Below, one piece after another: positions 46,924-56,226 of a stretch of DNA of 64,000 nucleotides; position 1 is the stretch's first letter, and each line of letters opens with the position of its first letter. Position numbers and translations under genes: made by a program. The notes beneath the pieces are model-generated. The model did not search any database. It was not told where the DNA came from and was given only the letters and a program-made list of their open reading frames with translations. This stretch comes from Lysobacteraceae bacterium. GTDB lineage: Bacteria; Pseudomonadota; Gammaproteobacteria; Xanthomonadales; Xanthomonadaceae. The stretch lies in assembly GCA_021299355.1 (NCBI GenBank), contig JAJTGG010000002.1, forward strand, positions 1-64,000, read 5' to 3'.

Positions 46924-46949
46924 TAGATATAGGAATAACGGGGAAAATC

Positions 46950-47924
46950 ATGACAAAAGCACCGAAGAAAAAAGCCCAGCCGCGGTTTTATTACAAGGGT
47001 GACCGCCTGAAACCCCTGCGCGCCTTTTGCCAAACCGCCCGCCTGGGCTCGGTGTCGCGGGCGGCCGAGTCCCTGTTTCTCAGCCAACCGGCGGTGACCT
47101 TGCAGCTGCAGGCCCTGGAGCGCGAATTCGGCACCCGCCTATTCGAACGCTTTGGCCGGCGCTGGACCCTGACCCAGGAGGGAGCCGCCTTGTACGATCT
47201 GGCCCGCCCCTTGGTGGAAGGGCTGGACCGCATTGACAAGGACTTCCAAGAAAAGGTCGGTAATCAGGAAACGGCGGAGCTGCACATCGCCGCCGGGAGT
47301 TCGACGATTTTGTATCTTCTTCCTGAAATTGTGTCTAAATTCCGCGAAAACCACCCTAAAGTACAGTTATTTCTGCATAACGTGACAGGGCAGGACGGCC
47401 TCGGCCTGCTCCGCAATGACGGTTGCGATCTGGCGGTGGGTTCGGTGCTGGATGTGCCGGGCGATTTGGTCTACAACCCGGCCTACAGCTTCGACCCGAT
47501 GCTGATCATGGCCAAAGACCATCCTTTGGCCAAAAAAGACAGTATCAAACTGGCCGATCTGTCGCCCTTCGGCTTGATTCTGCCGCCGAAACGCCTGAGC
47601 ACCTGGCGGCTGGTGGATCTGGTGTTCCAGAAAAACCGGGTGCCCTACACCGTCGCCTTGGAAGTGGGCGGCTGGGAGGTGATCAAACAATACGTGGCCA
47701 TGGGTCTGGGCATCTCAATTGTCACCGGCATCTGCTTGAATGCGCAAGATCAGGAACGTTTGGTGGCGCGCAACATGAAGGAATATTTTCCCTCGCGCAG
47801 TTATGGCGTGGTGATGCGTAAAGGCAAACTGCAGTCGCCGGCGGCACAGGCTTTTGCGGAGCTGGTCAAACCGGGCACGATTCCGTCATGCGGCCATTTC
47901 GAAAACGGCCACTCGGAACGCTGA
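46950..47924 (+). CDS. LysR family transcriptional regulator
   Basis: This 324-aa regulator has helix-turn-helix LRAFCQTARLGSVSRAAESLFLSQPAVTLQLQALEREFGTRLFERFGR at residues ~24-70 and a periplasmic-binding-protein-like effector domain (~105-310). The length and AVTLQLQALE pattern resemble the CysB-like branch, but the regulated genes cannot be identified. A basic N-terminal tail (MTKAPKKKAQPRFYYKGDRLKP) is unusual. Start has GGGGA eight bases upstream. Confidence 0.9.
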   Translation: MTKAPKKKAQPRFYYKGDRLKPLRAFCQTARLGSVSRAAESLFLSQPAVTLQLQALEREFGTRLFERFGRRWTLTQEGAALYDLARPLVEGLDRIDKDFQEKVGNQETAELHIAAGSSTILYLLPEIVSKFRENHPKVQLFLHNVTGQDGLGLLRNDGCDLAVGSVLDVPGDLVYNPAYSFDPMLIMAKDHPLAKKDSIKLADLSPFGLILPPKRLSTWRLVDLVFQKNRVPYTVALEVGGWEVIKQYVAMGLGISIVTGICLNAQDQERLVARNMKEYFPSRSYGVVMRKGKLQSPAAQAFAELVKPGTIPSCGHFENGHSER

Positions 47925-47927
47925 GGC

Positions 47928-48935
47928 TTATTGCGCGGGCGCACACACCGGATCGCGGCCGAGCATTTTATCCATGCGGCTCTGCACCTCGCACACCGGC
48001 GCAGAAGGGGGCTTCGGGCGTTTGGCCTCCTGTGCCACCAGCTGTGCTTTCTGCCATTCGGCGATACGGGCACGAATCTGTGGCAGCACCGCCTGGGCGG
48101 CGCGTTCGCCTTCCAGAATGGCCTGATGCCGTTGTTCGAATTCGGCCGGACCGATGGCGGCCACACGCGGGCGGATGATCACTTCGGCGCGGGCCAACTC
48201 CTGCTCACCGAGTTTCTGGCCCATGATCGCTACCGACTGGTTGACGATGCCGAGCATGCCATCGGGCGTCTTGCCGTTGGCTTTGCTGGAAATGTCGACG
48301 GCAATCACCAGATCGGCACCGAGTTGGCGTGCGGCATCCACCGGCACCGGGCTGACCACGCCGCCATCGACATAGGTTTTGCCGCCGATCTTGACCGGCT
48401 CGAACACCCCGGGAATGCTGCTTGACGCGCGCACCGCCTGACCGGCGTTGCCGCGGTTGAACACCGTGCGCTGGCCGTTTTCCAGCTGCGTGGCCACGGC
48501 CGCGAACGGTTTGGGCAGACGCTCGATCGGCTTGCCGCCGATCTGACCGTTCACGTAATCCTGAAGCTTCTGGCCTTTGACCACGCCGCCGGAAAAAAGA
48601 CTGACATCGCGGATGGCCGACTCATCAAGCGCCACGGCGCGTTGCTGCAGACGGTAAGGATCCATGCCACTGGCATACAGCACGCCGACCACACTGCCGG
48701 CGCTGGTGCCGGCCACGACTTCAGGCCGGATGCCGTTGGCTTCCAATATCTTGATCACGCCGATATGCGCGAAGCCCTTCGCGGCACCGCCGCCGAGCGC
48801 CAGACCGATGCGGATTTTCGGCAAAGGTGCCGGCTTCGGTGCGGTGACTACCGTGGGCGGCACGGTCTTGGGCGGCGGCGTGCTGCTGCAGGCAGCCAGC
48901 AGCACCAAGGACAGAAAGAAGACGAATCGGGACAT
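47928..48935 (-). CDS. Patatin-like phospholipase lipoprotein (RssA-like)
   Basis: This 335-aa protein has a lipoprotein signal with lipobox LLAAC (C16), a proline-rich linker, then a patatin domain: glycine loop GLALGGGAAKGFAHIG, nucleophile S78 in GTSAGS and catalytic Asp in YVDGGVVSP. It probably hydrolyses lipids at the envelope. The ATG at 48935 is chosen for the signal peptide; the track start at 49235 runs into the divergent gene. Confidence 0.92.
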   Translation of the reverse strand: MSRFVFFLSLVLLAACSSTPPPKTVPPTVVTAPKPAPLPKIRIGLALGGGAAKGFAHIGVIKILEANGIRPEVVAGTSAGSVVGVLYASGMDPYRLQQRAVALDESAIRDVSLFSGGVVKGQKLQDYVNGQIGGKPIERLPKPFAAVATQLENGQRTVFNRGNAGQAVRASSSIPGVFEPVKIGGKTYVDGGVVSPVPVDAARQLGADLVIAVDISSKANGKTPDGMLGIVNQSVAIMGQKLGEQELARAEVIIRPRVAAIGPAEFEQRHQAILEGERAAQAVLPQIRARIAEWQKAQLVAQEAKRPKPPSAPVCEVQSRMDKMLGRDPVCAPAQ

Positions 48936-49028
48936 GCGCCGAAGTGTAGCATGCAGGCGAGCGACGGCATTTCCCCAAGCGGCCGGCACCGGCGTAAAAT
49001 ACAGCATCCATTCATCCAGAATCCGGCC

Positions 49029-49268
49029 ATGAGCACCGATATCCCGCCTGACCGCCTTGCCCTCGACAACCGCAGCCCGTATTTCAACGAGGCTGCGCTC
49101 GACCGCGGCATCGGCGTACGTTTCAAAGGCGTGGAATACACCAATGTCGCCGAGTACTGCGTATCGGAAGGTTGGATCCGGCTGCCGGTCGGCAAATCGC
49201 TTGACCGTCGCGGCAACGCCATGACCTTCAAACATATCGGCCCGGTGGAAGTCTGGTATCTGACCTGA
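49029..49268 (+). CDS. DUF3297 family small protein
   Basis: This 79-aa protein (DRLALDNRSPYFNEAALDRGIGVRFKGVE, VAEYCVSEGWIRLPVGKSLDRRGNAMTFKHIGPVEVWYL) matches DUF3297, a conserved family of unknown function sometimes mislabelled glutathione peroxidase. The ATG at 49029 (MSTDIPPDRL) is preferred. It is followed by a strong terminator. Confidence 0.88.
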   Translation: MSTDIPPDRLALDNRSPYFNEAALDRGIGVRFKGVEYTNVAEYCVSEGWIRLPVGKSLDRRGNAMTFKHIGPVEVWYLT

Positions 49269-49283
49269 GCCTGATCGGTTGTT

Positions 49284-49320
49284 AAAAAAATACCGCCCTT
49301 CCGGGCGGTATTTTTTTTTC
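49284..49320. terminator. Terminator between the DUF3297 and DUF885 genes
   Basis: AAAAAAATACCGCCC-TTCC-GGGCGGTATTTTTTTTT, a perfect stem with A and T tracts on both sides, lies between convergent genes. Confidence 0.93.
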
Positions 49321-49331
49321 TGTGAGTGCTT

Positions 49332-51146
49332 TTATTTCTGTTTATCGATCCACTGCTGGACCCGGCGTTCAAGCAGGGCCATCGGCATGCTGCCGCCGGT
49401 CAACACTACGTCATGAAAGGCCTTCAAATCGAATTTCGGACCGAGCTGCTTTTTGGCGTTATCGCGCAGTTCGAGTATTTTATTCATGCCGACCTTGTAG
49501 GCCAGCGCCTGTCCGGGCATCACCAGATAGCGTTCGATTTCAGCAACGACGTCGGTTTCCGGCATGCCGGTTTTATCCAGCATGTAGGCAATGGCCTGCT
49601 CGCGGGTCCAGCGCTTTTCATGCATGCCGGTATCCACCACCAGACGCACGGCTCGGAACATTTCCGCCTGCAGACGGCCGAGGTTATCGAGCGGCGCTTT
49701 TTGGAAACCGGCCTCCCAGGCCAGACGTTCGGAATAGAGGGCCCAGCCTTCGGCATAGGCGGTAAACGGCAGCACCTTGCGGAAAATCGGCACGCCGGAC
49801 AGTTCCTGCTGGATGGCAATCTGGAAATGGTGTCCGGGAATGCCTTCATGATAGGCCAGCGTGCGCATTCCGAATTTGGCGACTTCACCGGTGTTGCGCA
49901 GGTTGATGTAGAAAACGCCGGGCCGCGAACCGTCGAAAGCGGGCGGGTTGTAGTAGGCGGCGGGCGCAGTGGCTTCGCGGAAAACCGGAACGCGTTCGAC
50001 CTTGACGCCGGTTTTCGGACGCACGTTGAAATACGGCGTCAGGCCCTTGTCGATGTCGTCAATGATGGTCTGGAAATCATCGATGATCTGCTGACGGCCA
50101 GCATCGGTATTGGCATAAAGCTGGTCGGGGCGCTTGGAGATGCCCTGCACGCGCGCGCCGACCGAACCGAGGGTCAGGCCTTCCGCCTGCAGGATGATTT
50201 CCATTTCAGCTTCAATCCGCGCCACTTCGGAAAGACCGAGCTGGTGCACTTCATCCGGCGTCTTGTCGGTGGTGGTATGCATCTTTACGGCATAGGCATA
50301 AAACGCCTTGCCATCCGGCAGGGCCCAGACCCCGTGATTGCCCGTGGTTTTCGGCAGCAACTGTTCATAATAGGCAATGAATTTGCCATATGCCGGATAC
50401 ACTTTGTCACGGATGGCCGCCTCGGTTTCCGCCAGTATGGCTTTGCGCTGATCGGCGCTGATGGCTTTTTCTCCAGCCTTGTCGATTTTTTCGACCAACG
50501 AGGTATACAGGATGTTCTTGGTCGGCTCGGCCGCCGCGAATGCGCGCATTTCCTTCAACACCTTTTCCACAACGAAGGTCGGCGGCGTGATGTTCTCCCG
50601 TTCGCGGACCTGCAAGCCTTCCATGACCTGCGCAACCATGACCGGGGCCTTGCCCAGACGTGCAAGATAGTCTTCCGCTTCGGACGGCGTACCTACCGGA
50701 TGCTGCGTGGCCATGAAGGTCGGAAATTCATTCTGAATGCCGAAAAGCTGGTTCAGCGGGTAATTGTGGTGCGCGTACTTCTCGCCCTCGACCTGCAGGG
50801 CCAGGAAATATTCGAGCATGTCGTAATTCAAGGCGTCGGCCTCGTTCATGCCGGCACGGTCGTATCGGCGAAGCGTTTTCAGATCGGCGCGCACTTTTTC
50901 CTGCAGTTTCTTTTCCTGGGCCAGACTCTGGTCGGTCAAATCGTCGCTGTACCAATCCATCCAGCTGGGCAGCATGCGCATCGAGCTCATCATCTGCGGA
51001 TCCTGGAAACCGTACTCCATGAATACCCGGTCATAGAACCAGTTTGGCTTGATGGGCTTGAACCAAATGCTGTGAATCAGCAACAAAGCCAAGGCGGCGA
51101 GCAATAGCAGGAATAGGCGGAAAACCCAGCGGAATGCGGTACGCAT
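49332..51146 (-). CDS. DUF885 family metallopeptidase-like membrane-anchored protein
   Basis: This 604-aa protein has one N-terminal helix (VFRLFLLLLAALALLLIHSIW) and a large external domain with zinc motif HEGIPGHH and a downstream glutamate in YAEGWALYSERLAWE. DUF885 proteins resemble M32-type carboxypeptidases; activity is mostly untested. The start at 51146 (MRTAFRWVFR) is preferred to the track start. The long plus-strand ORF over the same bases is its antisense shadow. Confidence 0.9.
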   Translation of the reverse strand: MRTAFRWVFRLFLLLLAALALLLIHSIWFKPIKPNWFYDRVFMEYGFQDPQMMSSMRMLPSWMDWYSDDLTDQSLAQEKKLQEKVRADLKTLRRYDRAGMNEADALNYDMLEYFLALQVEGEKYAHHNYPLNQLFGIQNEFPTFMATQHPVGTPSEAEDYLARLGKAPVMVAQVMEGLQVRERENITPPTFVVEKVLKEMRAFAAAEPTKNILYTSLVEKIDKAGEKAISADQRKAILAETEAAIRDKVYPAYGKFIAYYEQLLPKTTGNHGVWALPDGKAFYAYAVKMHTTTDKTPDEVHQLGLSEVARIEAEMEIILQAEGLTLGSVGARVQGISKRPDQLYANTDAGRQQIIDDFQTIIDDIDKGLTPYFNVRPKTGVKVERVPVFREATAPAAYYNPPAFDGSRPGVFYINLRNTGEVAKFGMRTLAYHEGIPGHHFQIAIQQELSGVPIFRKVLPFTAYAEGWALYSERLAWEAGFQKAPLDNLGRLQAEMFRAVRLVVDTGMHEKRWTREQAIAYMLDKTGMPETDVVAEIERYLVMPGQALAYKVGMNKILELRDNAKKQLGPKFDLKAFHDVVLTGGSMPMALLERRVQQWIDKQK

Positions 51147-51232
51147 GATATGTCCTCGGAAGCAAAGACCCATCCTAGCCTCCGCTCCCGGTCCTGTAAA
51201 GGCGCATTAGGTGCCAGTGCAGCAGATAGCGT

Positions 51233-51820
51233 TCAGACACCGCGGTGTTTGCCCTGATACGGCGCGTACCAGGCCTTGATGGCGGCGATGTCGGCGGCCA
51301 TGTTATCGCTGAGATGGAACACCCGGCCGACGCCGATGGTTTTGCTTGGATAATCGAAGTAAACGCATACCACCGGCACGTCGGCTTTTTTCGCGATTTT
51401 CCAAAATCCGGTCTTCCACTGCGTCACCGCGCGGCGGGTGCCCTCGGGCGCAAGCACGAACCACATGCGATCGGCGGCAATCATCTGCTCGGCGACCTGA
51501 TTGGCGATGCCGCCGGGATTGGCGCGGTTGACTGGAATGCCGCCCAGCCATTTGAGCAGGCTGCCCAGTGGCCAGAAAAACACTTCCTGCTTGCCCATGA
51601 ACACGATATGCAGATCCATCGCCACTTTCGCAATCAGGCCATGGATGGCATCCCAGGCCGAGGAATGCGGCGCGCCGACCACCACCATTTTTTTCAGATC
51701 CGGCCATTCACCAACCATCTTCCAGCCGCTGATCGACAGCAGGCGTCCGGCCAAGCGGCGCAACCAGGGCGGCGTGTTGGCGGGCGGGGCGTTGGGCGGC
51801 AGCGGCAGTACGTTCGACAT
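51233..51820 (-). CDS. 1-acyl-sn-glycerol-3-phosphate acyltransferase-like protein
   Basis: This 195-aa PlsC-type acyltransferase has the HX4D motif as H52-D57 in APHSSAWDAIHG, then GGIPVNRANPGG and LAPEGTRR. It likely acylates a lysophospholipid or related lipid at the membrane. The ATG overlaps the arfB stop as TGATG, so it is the last gene of the tatD-arfB-acyltransferase operon. Confidence 0.88.
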   Translation of the reverse strand: MSNVLPLPPNAPPANTPPWLRRLAGRLLSISGWKMVGEWPDLKKMVVVGAPHSSAWDAIHGLIAKVAMDLHIVFMGKQEVFFWPLGSLLKWLGGIPVNRANPGGIANQVAEQMIAADRMWFVLAPEGTRRAVTQWKTGFWKIAKKADVPVVCVYFDYPSKTIGVGRVFHLSDNMAADIAAIKAWYAPYQGKHRGV

Positions 51821-52245
51821 CAGTCCTCACTGGCGCCGGGGGCCTGACGCTGCTGCTTGAGTGTGCCATGCGCCCTTTTGTTTTCCAAGCGCCGGCGCTG
51901 CGAGGCGCGCGTGGGTTTGGTGGCCATCCGCGGCTTCGGCGGCTCCAGTACCGAGCGCACCAGCGCCGCCAGGCGTTGGCGGGCATCTTCGCGGTTCTGC
52001 TCCTGGCTGCGGAAGCGCTGGGCCTGGATGATGATTTCGCCGGATTCGGTAATGCGCTGGTCGCGCTTTTTCGCCAGGCGCTGCTTGACCGCATCCGGCA
52101 GCGCGGCGCAGGCCCAGATGAAAAAACGCAGCTCGATGGCGGTCGACACTTTATTGACGTTCTGTCCGCCCGGACCGCTGGAGCGGATCGCGCGTTCGGT
52201 GATGTCCTGTTCGGGAATGACGATGCGCTCGTTGACCGCAATCAT
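51820..52245 (-). CDS. arfB: Ribosome-rescue peptidyl-tRNA hydrolase ArfB (YaeJ)
   Basis: This 141-aa protein has the release-factor GGQ motif (RSSGPGGQNVNKVSTAIEL, G26-G27-Q28) and a long basic C-terminal tail (RMATKPTRASQRRRLENKRAHGTLKQQR) that enters the mRNA channel of stalled ribosomes. It overlaps tatD (ATGA) and the acyltransferase gene (TGATG). Confidence 0.95.
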   Translation of the reverse strand: MIAVNERIVIPEQDITERAIRSSGPGGQNVNKVSTAIELRFFIWACAALPDAVKQRLAKKRDQRITESGEIIIQAQRFRSQEQNREDARQRLAALVRSVLEPPKPRMATKPTRASQRRRLENKRAHGTLKQQRQAPGASED

Positions 52246-53039
52246 GCCGGCACCGGCAAGCCGAAGAAGGCGCGGCCGGTGGCGGTGCTGGCGGCGGCGG
52301 TCTGTTCCGGGGTTTCACCGCGGTCACGCGCCAGCTCTTCGACGATGTGCTTCAGGTACATCGGTTCGTTGCGGCGATGCGAAGGCATCGGTCGGACCGT
52401 GCGCGGCAGCAGATACGGCGCGTCGGTTTCAATCATCAGGCGGTCGGCCGGAATGTTCTTGACGATGTCGCGCAGATGGCCGCCGCGGCGCTCATCGCAC
52501 AGCCAGCCGGTGATGCCGATGTAGAAATCAGCATCGAGGCAATCGAACAGCTCTTCGCGCGTGCCGGTGAAACAATGCACCACGGCCGGGCCGATGCGGC
52601 CCTCGAATTCCTTCATCACACCCATGAAATCGGCATGGGCATCGCGCTGGTGCAGGAACAGCGGTTTGCCGAGCTCGGCCGCCAGCTCAAGCTGCCATTC
52701 GAACGCGCGGCGCTGTGCGGGGCGCGGGGCCAGATCGCGGAAATAATCCAGGCCGCATTCGCCCACCGCCCGCACCTCGGGATGGGCATGCAAGGCGCGC
52801 ATTTCGGCCATGCCCTCGGCGGTCACTTCCAGCGCATGATGCGGATGTACGCCGGCGGTGGCATACAGAAATCCGGGGTGCGCCTGTGCCAGCGCCAGCG
52901 CTTTCGGCGAGCCCTCGCGGGAGGCACCGGTCACCACCATCTGCGAAATGCCGGCCGCACGCGCACGCGTCAAGACCTCGTCGAGATCGTGGTCGAAGCT
53001 TTCATGGCCGAGGTTGGCACCGATGTCGATCAATTCCAT
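52242..53039 (-). CDS. TatD family DNase / metal-dependent hydrolase
   Basis: This 265-aa TIM-barrel hydrolase begins MELIDIGANLGHESF and has AGVHPHHA, VGECGLDYFRD, FLHQRDAHADF, VVHCFTGTREEL and IETDAPYLLPR with all metal ligands. The substrate is uncertain (3'-5' DNase in TatD). The start at 53039 is preferred; the track start at 53342 would overlap hrpB, which is divergent with 61 bases between. Confidence 0.93.
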   Translation of the reverse strand: MELIDIGANLGHESFDHDLDEVLTRARAAGISQMVVTGASREGSPKALALAQAHPGFLYATAGVHPHHALEVTAEGMAEMRALHAHPEVRAVGECGLDYFRDLAPRPAQRRAFEWQLELAAELGKPLFLHQRDAHADFMGVMKEFEGRIGPAVVHCFTGTREELFDCLDADFYIGITGWLCDERRGGHLRDIVKNIPADRLMIETDAPYLLPRTVRPMPSHRRNEPMYLKHIVEELARDRGETPEQTAAASTATGRAFFGLPVPA

Positions 53040-53100
53040 GCCACTATTGTACCGTTGCAGGCACACGGCAAGCGGTCCGGCGAGCGCATACAATAGCCGT

Positions 53101-55584
53101 ATGCCCGATTTCCCGATCCAGACCCTGCTGCCGGACATTCTCGATGCGCTGGCGAAACACCCGCGTCTGGTCCTGGAAGCGCCGCCCGGCGCGGGTAAAA
53201 CCACGCAGGTTCCGCTGGCCCTGCTGAACGCACCCTGGCGCGATGGCCGGAAAATCCTGATGCTGGAACCCCGTCGCGTCGCCGCACGCGCGGCTGCCGG
53301 CTTCATGGCCCAGCAGATCGGCGAGGCGGTTGGGCAACGCATCGGTTACCGTATCCGTTTCGAATCCAGGGTTTCCGCGGCCACTGAAGTTGAAGTGCTG
53401 ACCGAAGGTCTGCTGACCCGGCGCATCCAGGACGATCCGATGCTGGACGATGTGGCGGCGATCCTGTTCGATGAATTCCACGAACGTCATCTGGCCGGCG
53501 ACCTCGGTCTGGCCATGACCCGCGACATCCAACAGCAGCTGCGTCCGGATCTGCGGCTTGTGGTGATGTCGGCCACGCTCGACGGTGAGCGTCTGGCCAC
53601 ACAACTCGACGCACCGCGCCTGAGCAGCGAAGGCCGTAGTTTTCCGGTTGAAATCACACACTTTCCGGCGCGCAAAGACGAAGCCCTGGTCGCGCAATGC
53701 CGGCGTGCCGTGGAACAGGTCCTGCAGCAGCATCCGGGCGATGTGCTGGTGTTTCTGCCCGGGCGCCGCGATATACAGAGTCTGCAGGATGCGCTGATGC
53801 CCTTGGCCTCGGCGCAGCTGGAAGTGCTCGCATTGCATGGCGATCTTCCGGTTGAACAGCAGAGCCGCGTTCTGCTGCCGGCCGGCAACGGCATCCGGCG
53901 CGTGGTGGTGGCCAGCAATGTCGCCGAATCCAGCGTGACTTTGCCGGGCGTGCGCGTGGTCATCGATTCCGGGCTGGCGCGTGAACCGCGTTTTGATCCG
54001 AACTCGGGCTTCAGCCGCTTGCAGACAGTAGCGATTTCACAGGCCTCGGCCGATCAACGCAGCGGACGCGCCGGACGCGTCAGTAGCGGCTGGAGTTACC
54101 GGCTATGGCCGGCCTCGCAACGCCTGGAACCGATGCGCCGCGCGGAAATCCAGCACGGCGAATTGAGCAGCTTGGCGCTCGAACTGGCGGCCTGGGGCGG
54201 AACGGAGCTGCCCTTCGTCGATCCGCCGCCGACCGGCGCCCTGCAAGCGGGGCGTGATTTGCTGATTGCGCTGGGCGCACTCGATGGCGATCGGCGCATC
54301 ACCGCGCTTGGCCGACGCATGCTCTGCTTGGGTACGCATCCGCGCCTGGCCGCGATGTTGCTGGCCGTGCATGACGACAGCGAAAAAGCCCTGGCCTGCG
54401 ATCTGGCCGCACTGATCGAAGCGCGTGATCCGTTGATCGGTTACCGTCGCGAGGATTGGCAGTCGCGTTGGCAGGGCTTGGCCGATTTACGCGCCCGCCG
54501 CCCGTTGCATGGCGCCAGCAGCAGCGGCCTGAAACTGATTGATGCCGCATCGGCACAATGGCGTCGCCGACTGCGCTGCAAAACCTTGCCGCCGGCATCG
54601 GTGCCGGCGCATGCACTCGGCGATGTGCTGCTGCATGCGTTTCCCGACCGCATCGGCAAACAACACGAACACGACCCGCTGCGCTATCAATTAGCTAGCG
54701 GCAAAATGGCGCGCATTCATGCCGATAGTGCCCTGTATGGCGAATCCTGGCTGTGTGCCAGTGAACTGAAATTCGACGCCAAGGAAGCGTTGATTCTGCG
54801 GGCCACGCCGCTCGATGTGCACCGTCTCGAACAGGATTTTCCGGAACGCTTCATCAGTAGCGATAGCGTGCGTTGGGATGAGCGCAGCAATGCCCTGATT
54901 GCCCGCCGTGAACGTCGCTTTGATCAGATCGTGCTGTCCAGCCAGTCCGGCGGCAAAGTGGATCCCGAGCAGGCCGCCGCCGCGCTATGCGCCTTGGTGC
55001 GCCTGAAGGGTCTGCACATCCTGCCCTGGACCGAGAAGGCGCAGCAATTCCGGTTGCGGGTCTGCCGTCTGCGCGAATGGCTACCGGAACTGCCACTGCC
55101 GGATTTATCGGAACCGGCGCTGCTGGCCACACTGGAAGATTGGCTGCAGCCGGCGCTGCGCGGCAAATCGCGCCTGGACAGTCTGGACGCGGCAGCACTG
55201 GGCGATGCGCTTTACGGGCTTTTCGATTGGAACACGCGCCAGCAGATCGACCGGCTGGCGCCGACGTCACTGAAGGTGCCATCCGGCATTGAGCGCACGA
55301 TTGCCTATGCCGAAGACGGTCCGCCGGTATTGGCAGTCAAACTGCAGGAACTGTTCGGTCTGGCCGAATCGCCGCGCATTGCCGACGGCTTTGTGACGGT
55401 GATGCTGCATCTGCTTTCCCCGGGCGGCAAGCCGCTGCAGATCACCCAGGACTTGAAGAATTTCTGGAACAGCACCTATGCACAAGTGCGCAAGGAAATG
55501 AAAGGCCGTTATCCGCGCCACCCTTGGCCGGAAGACCCGTGGAATGCACCGGCCACCCACCGCGCCAAGCCACGGGGAACCTGA
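53101..55584 (+). CDS. hrpB: ATP-dependent helicase HrpB (DEAH family)
   Basis: This 827-aa helicase has Walker A EAPPGAGKTTQVP, DEFHERH (DEAH variant), SATLDGERLA, motif VI SADQRSGRAGRVSSG, then HA2-like and HrpB C-terminal domains ending FWNSTYAQVRKEMKGRYPRHPWPEDP. The RNA or nucleic-acid target in bacteria is not settled. The ATG at 53101 is used; the track start at 52858 overlaps tatD. Confidence 0.95.
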   Translation: MPDFPIQTLLPDILDALAKHPRLVLEAPPGAGKTTQVPLALLNAPWRDGRKILMLEPRRVAARAAAGFMAQQIGEAVGQRIGYRIRFESRVSAATEVEVLTEGLLTRRIQDDPMLDDVAAILFDEFHERHLAGDLGLAMTRDIQQQLRPDLRLVVMSATLDGERLATQLDAPRLSSEGRSFPVEITHFPARKDEALVAQCRRAVEQVLQQHPGDVLVFLPGRRDIQSLQDALMPLASAQLEVLALHGDLPVEQQSRVLLPAGNGIRRVVVASNVAESSVTLPGVRVVIDSGLAREPRFDPNSGFSRLQTVAISQASADQRSGRAGRVSSGWSYRLWPASQRLEPMRRAEIQHGELSSLALELAAWGGTELPFVDPPPTGALQAGRDLLIALGALDGDRRITALGRRMLCLGTHPRLAAMLLAVHDDSEKALACDLAALIEARDPLIGYRREDWQSRWQGLADLRARRPLHGASSSGLKLIDAASAQWRRRLRCKTLPPASVPAHALGDVLLHAFPDRIGKQHEHDPLRYQLASGKMARIHADSALYGESWLCASELKFDAKEALILRATPLDVHRLEQDFPERFISSDSVRWDERSNALIARRERRFDQIVLSSQSGGKVDPEQAAAALCALVRLKGLHILPWTEKAQQFRLRVCRLREWLPELPLPDLSEPALLATLEDWLQPALRGKSRLDSLDAAALGDALYGLFDWNTRQQIDRLAPTSLKVPSGIERTIAYAEDGPPVLAVKLQELFGLAESPRIADGFVTVMLHLLSPGGKPLQITQDLKNFWNSTYAQVRKEMKGRYPRHPWPEDPWNAPATHRAKPRGT

Positions 55585-55616
55585 TCGGCTGAATGCTCAC
55601 TCGTTGCGGCCTCAAC

Positions 55617-55643
55617 AAAAACCCGCCGATGGGCGGGTTTTTT
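55617..55643. terminator. Terminator between hrpB and rluE
   Basis: AAAAACCCGCC-GAT-GGGCGGGTTTTTT: a GC stem with A and T tracts on both sides, between convergent genes. Confidence 0.9.
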
Positions 55644-55645
55644 AT

Positions 55646-56191
55646 TCATCCGGCTTCGCTGCGCCATTGCCCCGGCGCCAAGCCGTCAAGCCGGTGTGGG
55701 CCCACCGAGATGCGCACCAGGCGAAGACAGGGCAGACCGACCGCGGCGCACATGCGGCGCACCTGCCGATTGCGGCCTTCCTTGATGGTCAGTTCCAGCC
55801 AGGATTCCGGCAGGCTCTTGCGGAACCGTACCGGCGGATCGCGCGGCCACAGCCAATCGGGTGCTTTTTCGAGCAGGCGTGCGGTGGCAGGTTGGGTCGG
55901 TCCGTCGTTCAGCACCACACCAGCGCGCAGCTGGGCCAGATGGGTTTCATCGGCCACGCCTTCAACCTGCACCAGATAGGTTTTCGGCCATTTGAATTTC
56001 GGCGACGAAATTTGGGCGATGCGGGCGCCGTCGTCGGACAGCAGCAACAGGCCTTCGGAATCGATGTCGAGCCGTCCGGCGGCATACACATCCTGCGGCA
56101 AGCCGAACCCTGCCAGCGTCGGCCGCGGTGGCCTGCTTTGGTCGGTGAATTGCGTCAGCACGCCGTAGGGCTTGTTGAAAGCGATTAACAT
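55646..56191 (-). CDS. rluE: 23S rRNA pseudouridine synthase, RluE-like
   Basis: This 181-aa protein has the RsuA/RluB/E/F signature: LIAFNKPYGVLTQF, AGRLDIDSEGLLLLSDDG with the catalytic Asp in GRLD, and EGRNRQVRRMCAAVGLP. It lacks an S4 domain, as RluE does. RluE makes a pseudouridine near position 2457 of E. coli 23S rRNA. The start at 56191 is preferred over 56209. Confidence 0.92.
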   Translation of the reverse strand: MLIAFNKPYGVLTQFTDQSRPPRPTLAGFGLPQDVYAAGRLDIDSEGLLLLSDDGARIAQISSPKFKWPKTYLVQVEGVADETHLAQLRAGVVLNDGPTQPATARLLEKAPDWLWPRDPPVRFRKSLPESWLELTIKEGRNRQVRRMCAAVGLPCLRLVRISVGPHRLDGLAPGQWRSEAG

Positions 56192-56226
56192 AAGCCAGTG
56201 TAACCGCAAAAAGAGCTGGCCCGCCG

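Noticed and set aside
46861-46930. AT-rich island as a replication or transfer origin
   Set aside because: It is short, has no DnaA-box cluster and is explained by a promoter.
49326-51107. 593-aa plus-strand ORF opposite the DUF885 gene
   Set aside because: It is the antisense shadow of a gene with a clear zinc motif; its composition is His/Gly/Arg-rich and no domain is visible.
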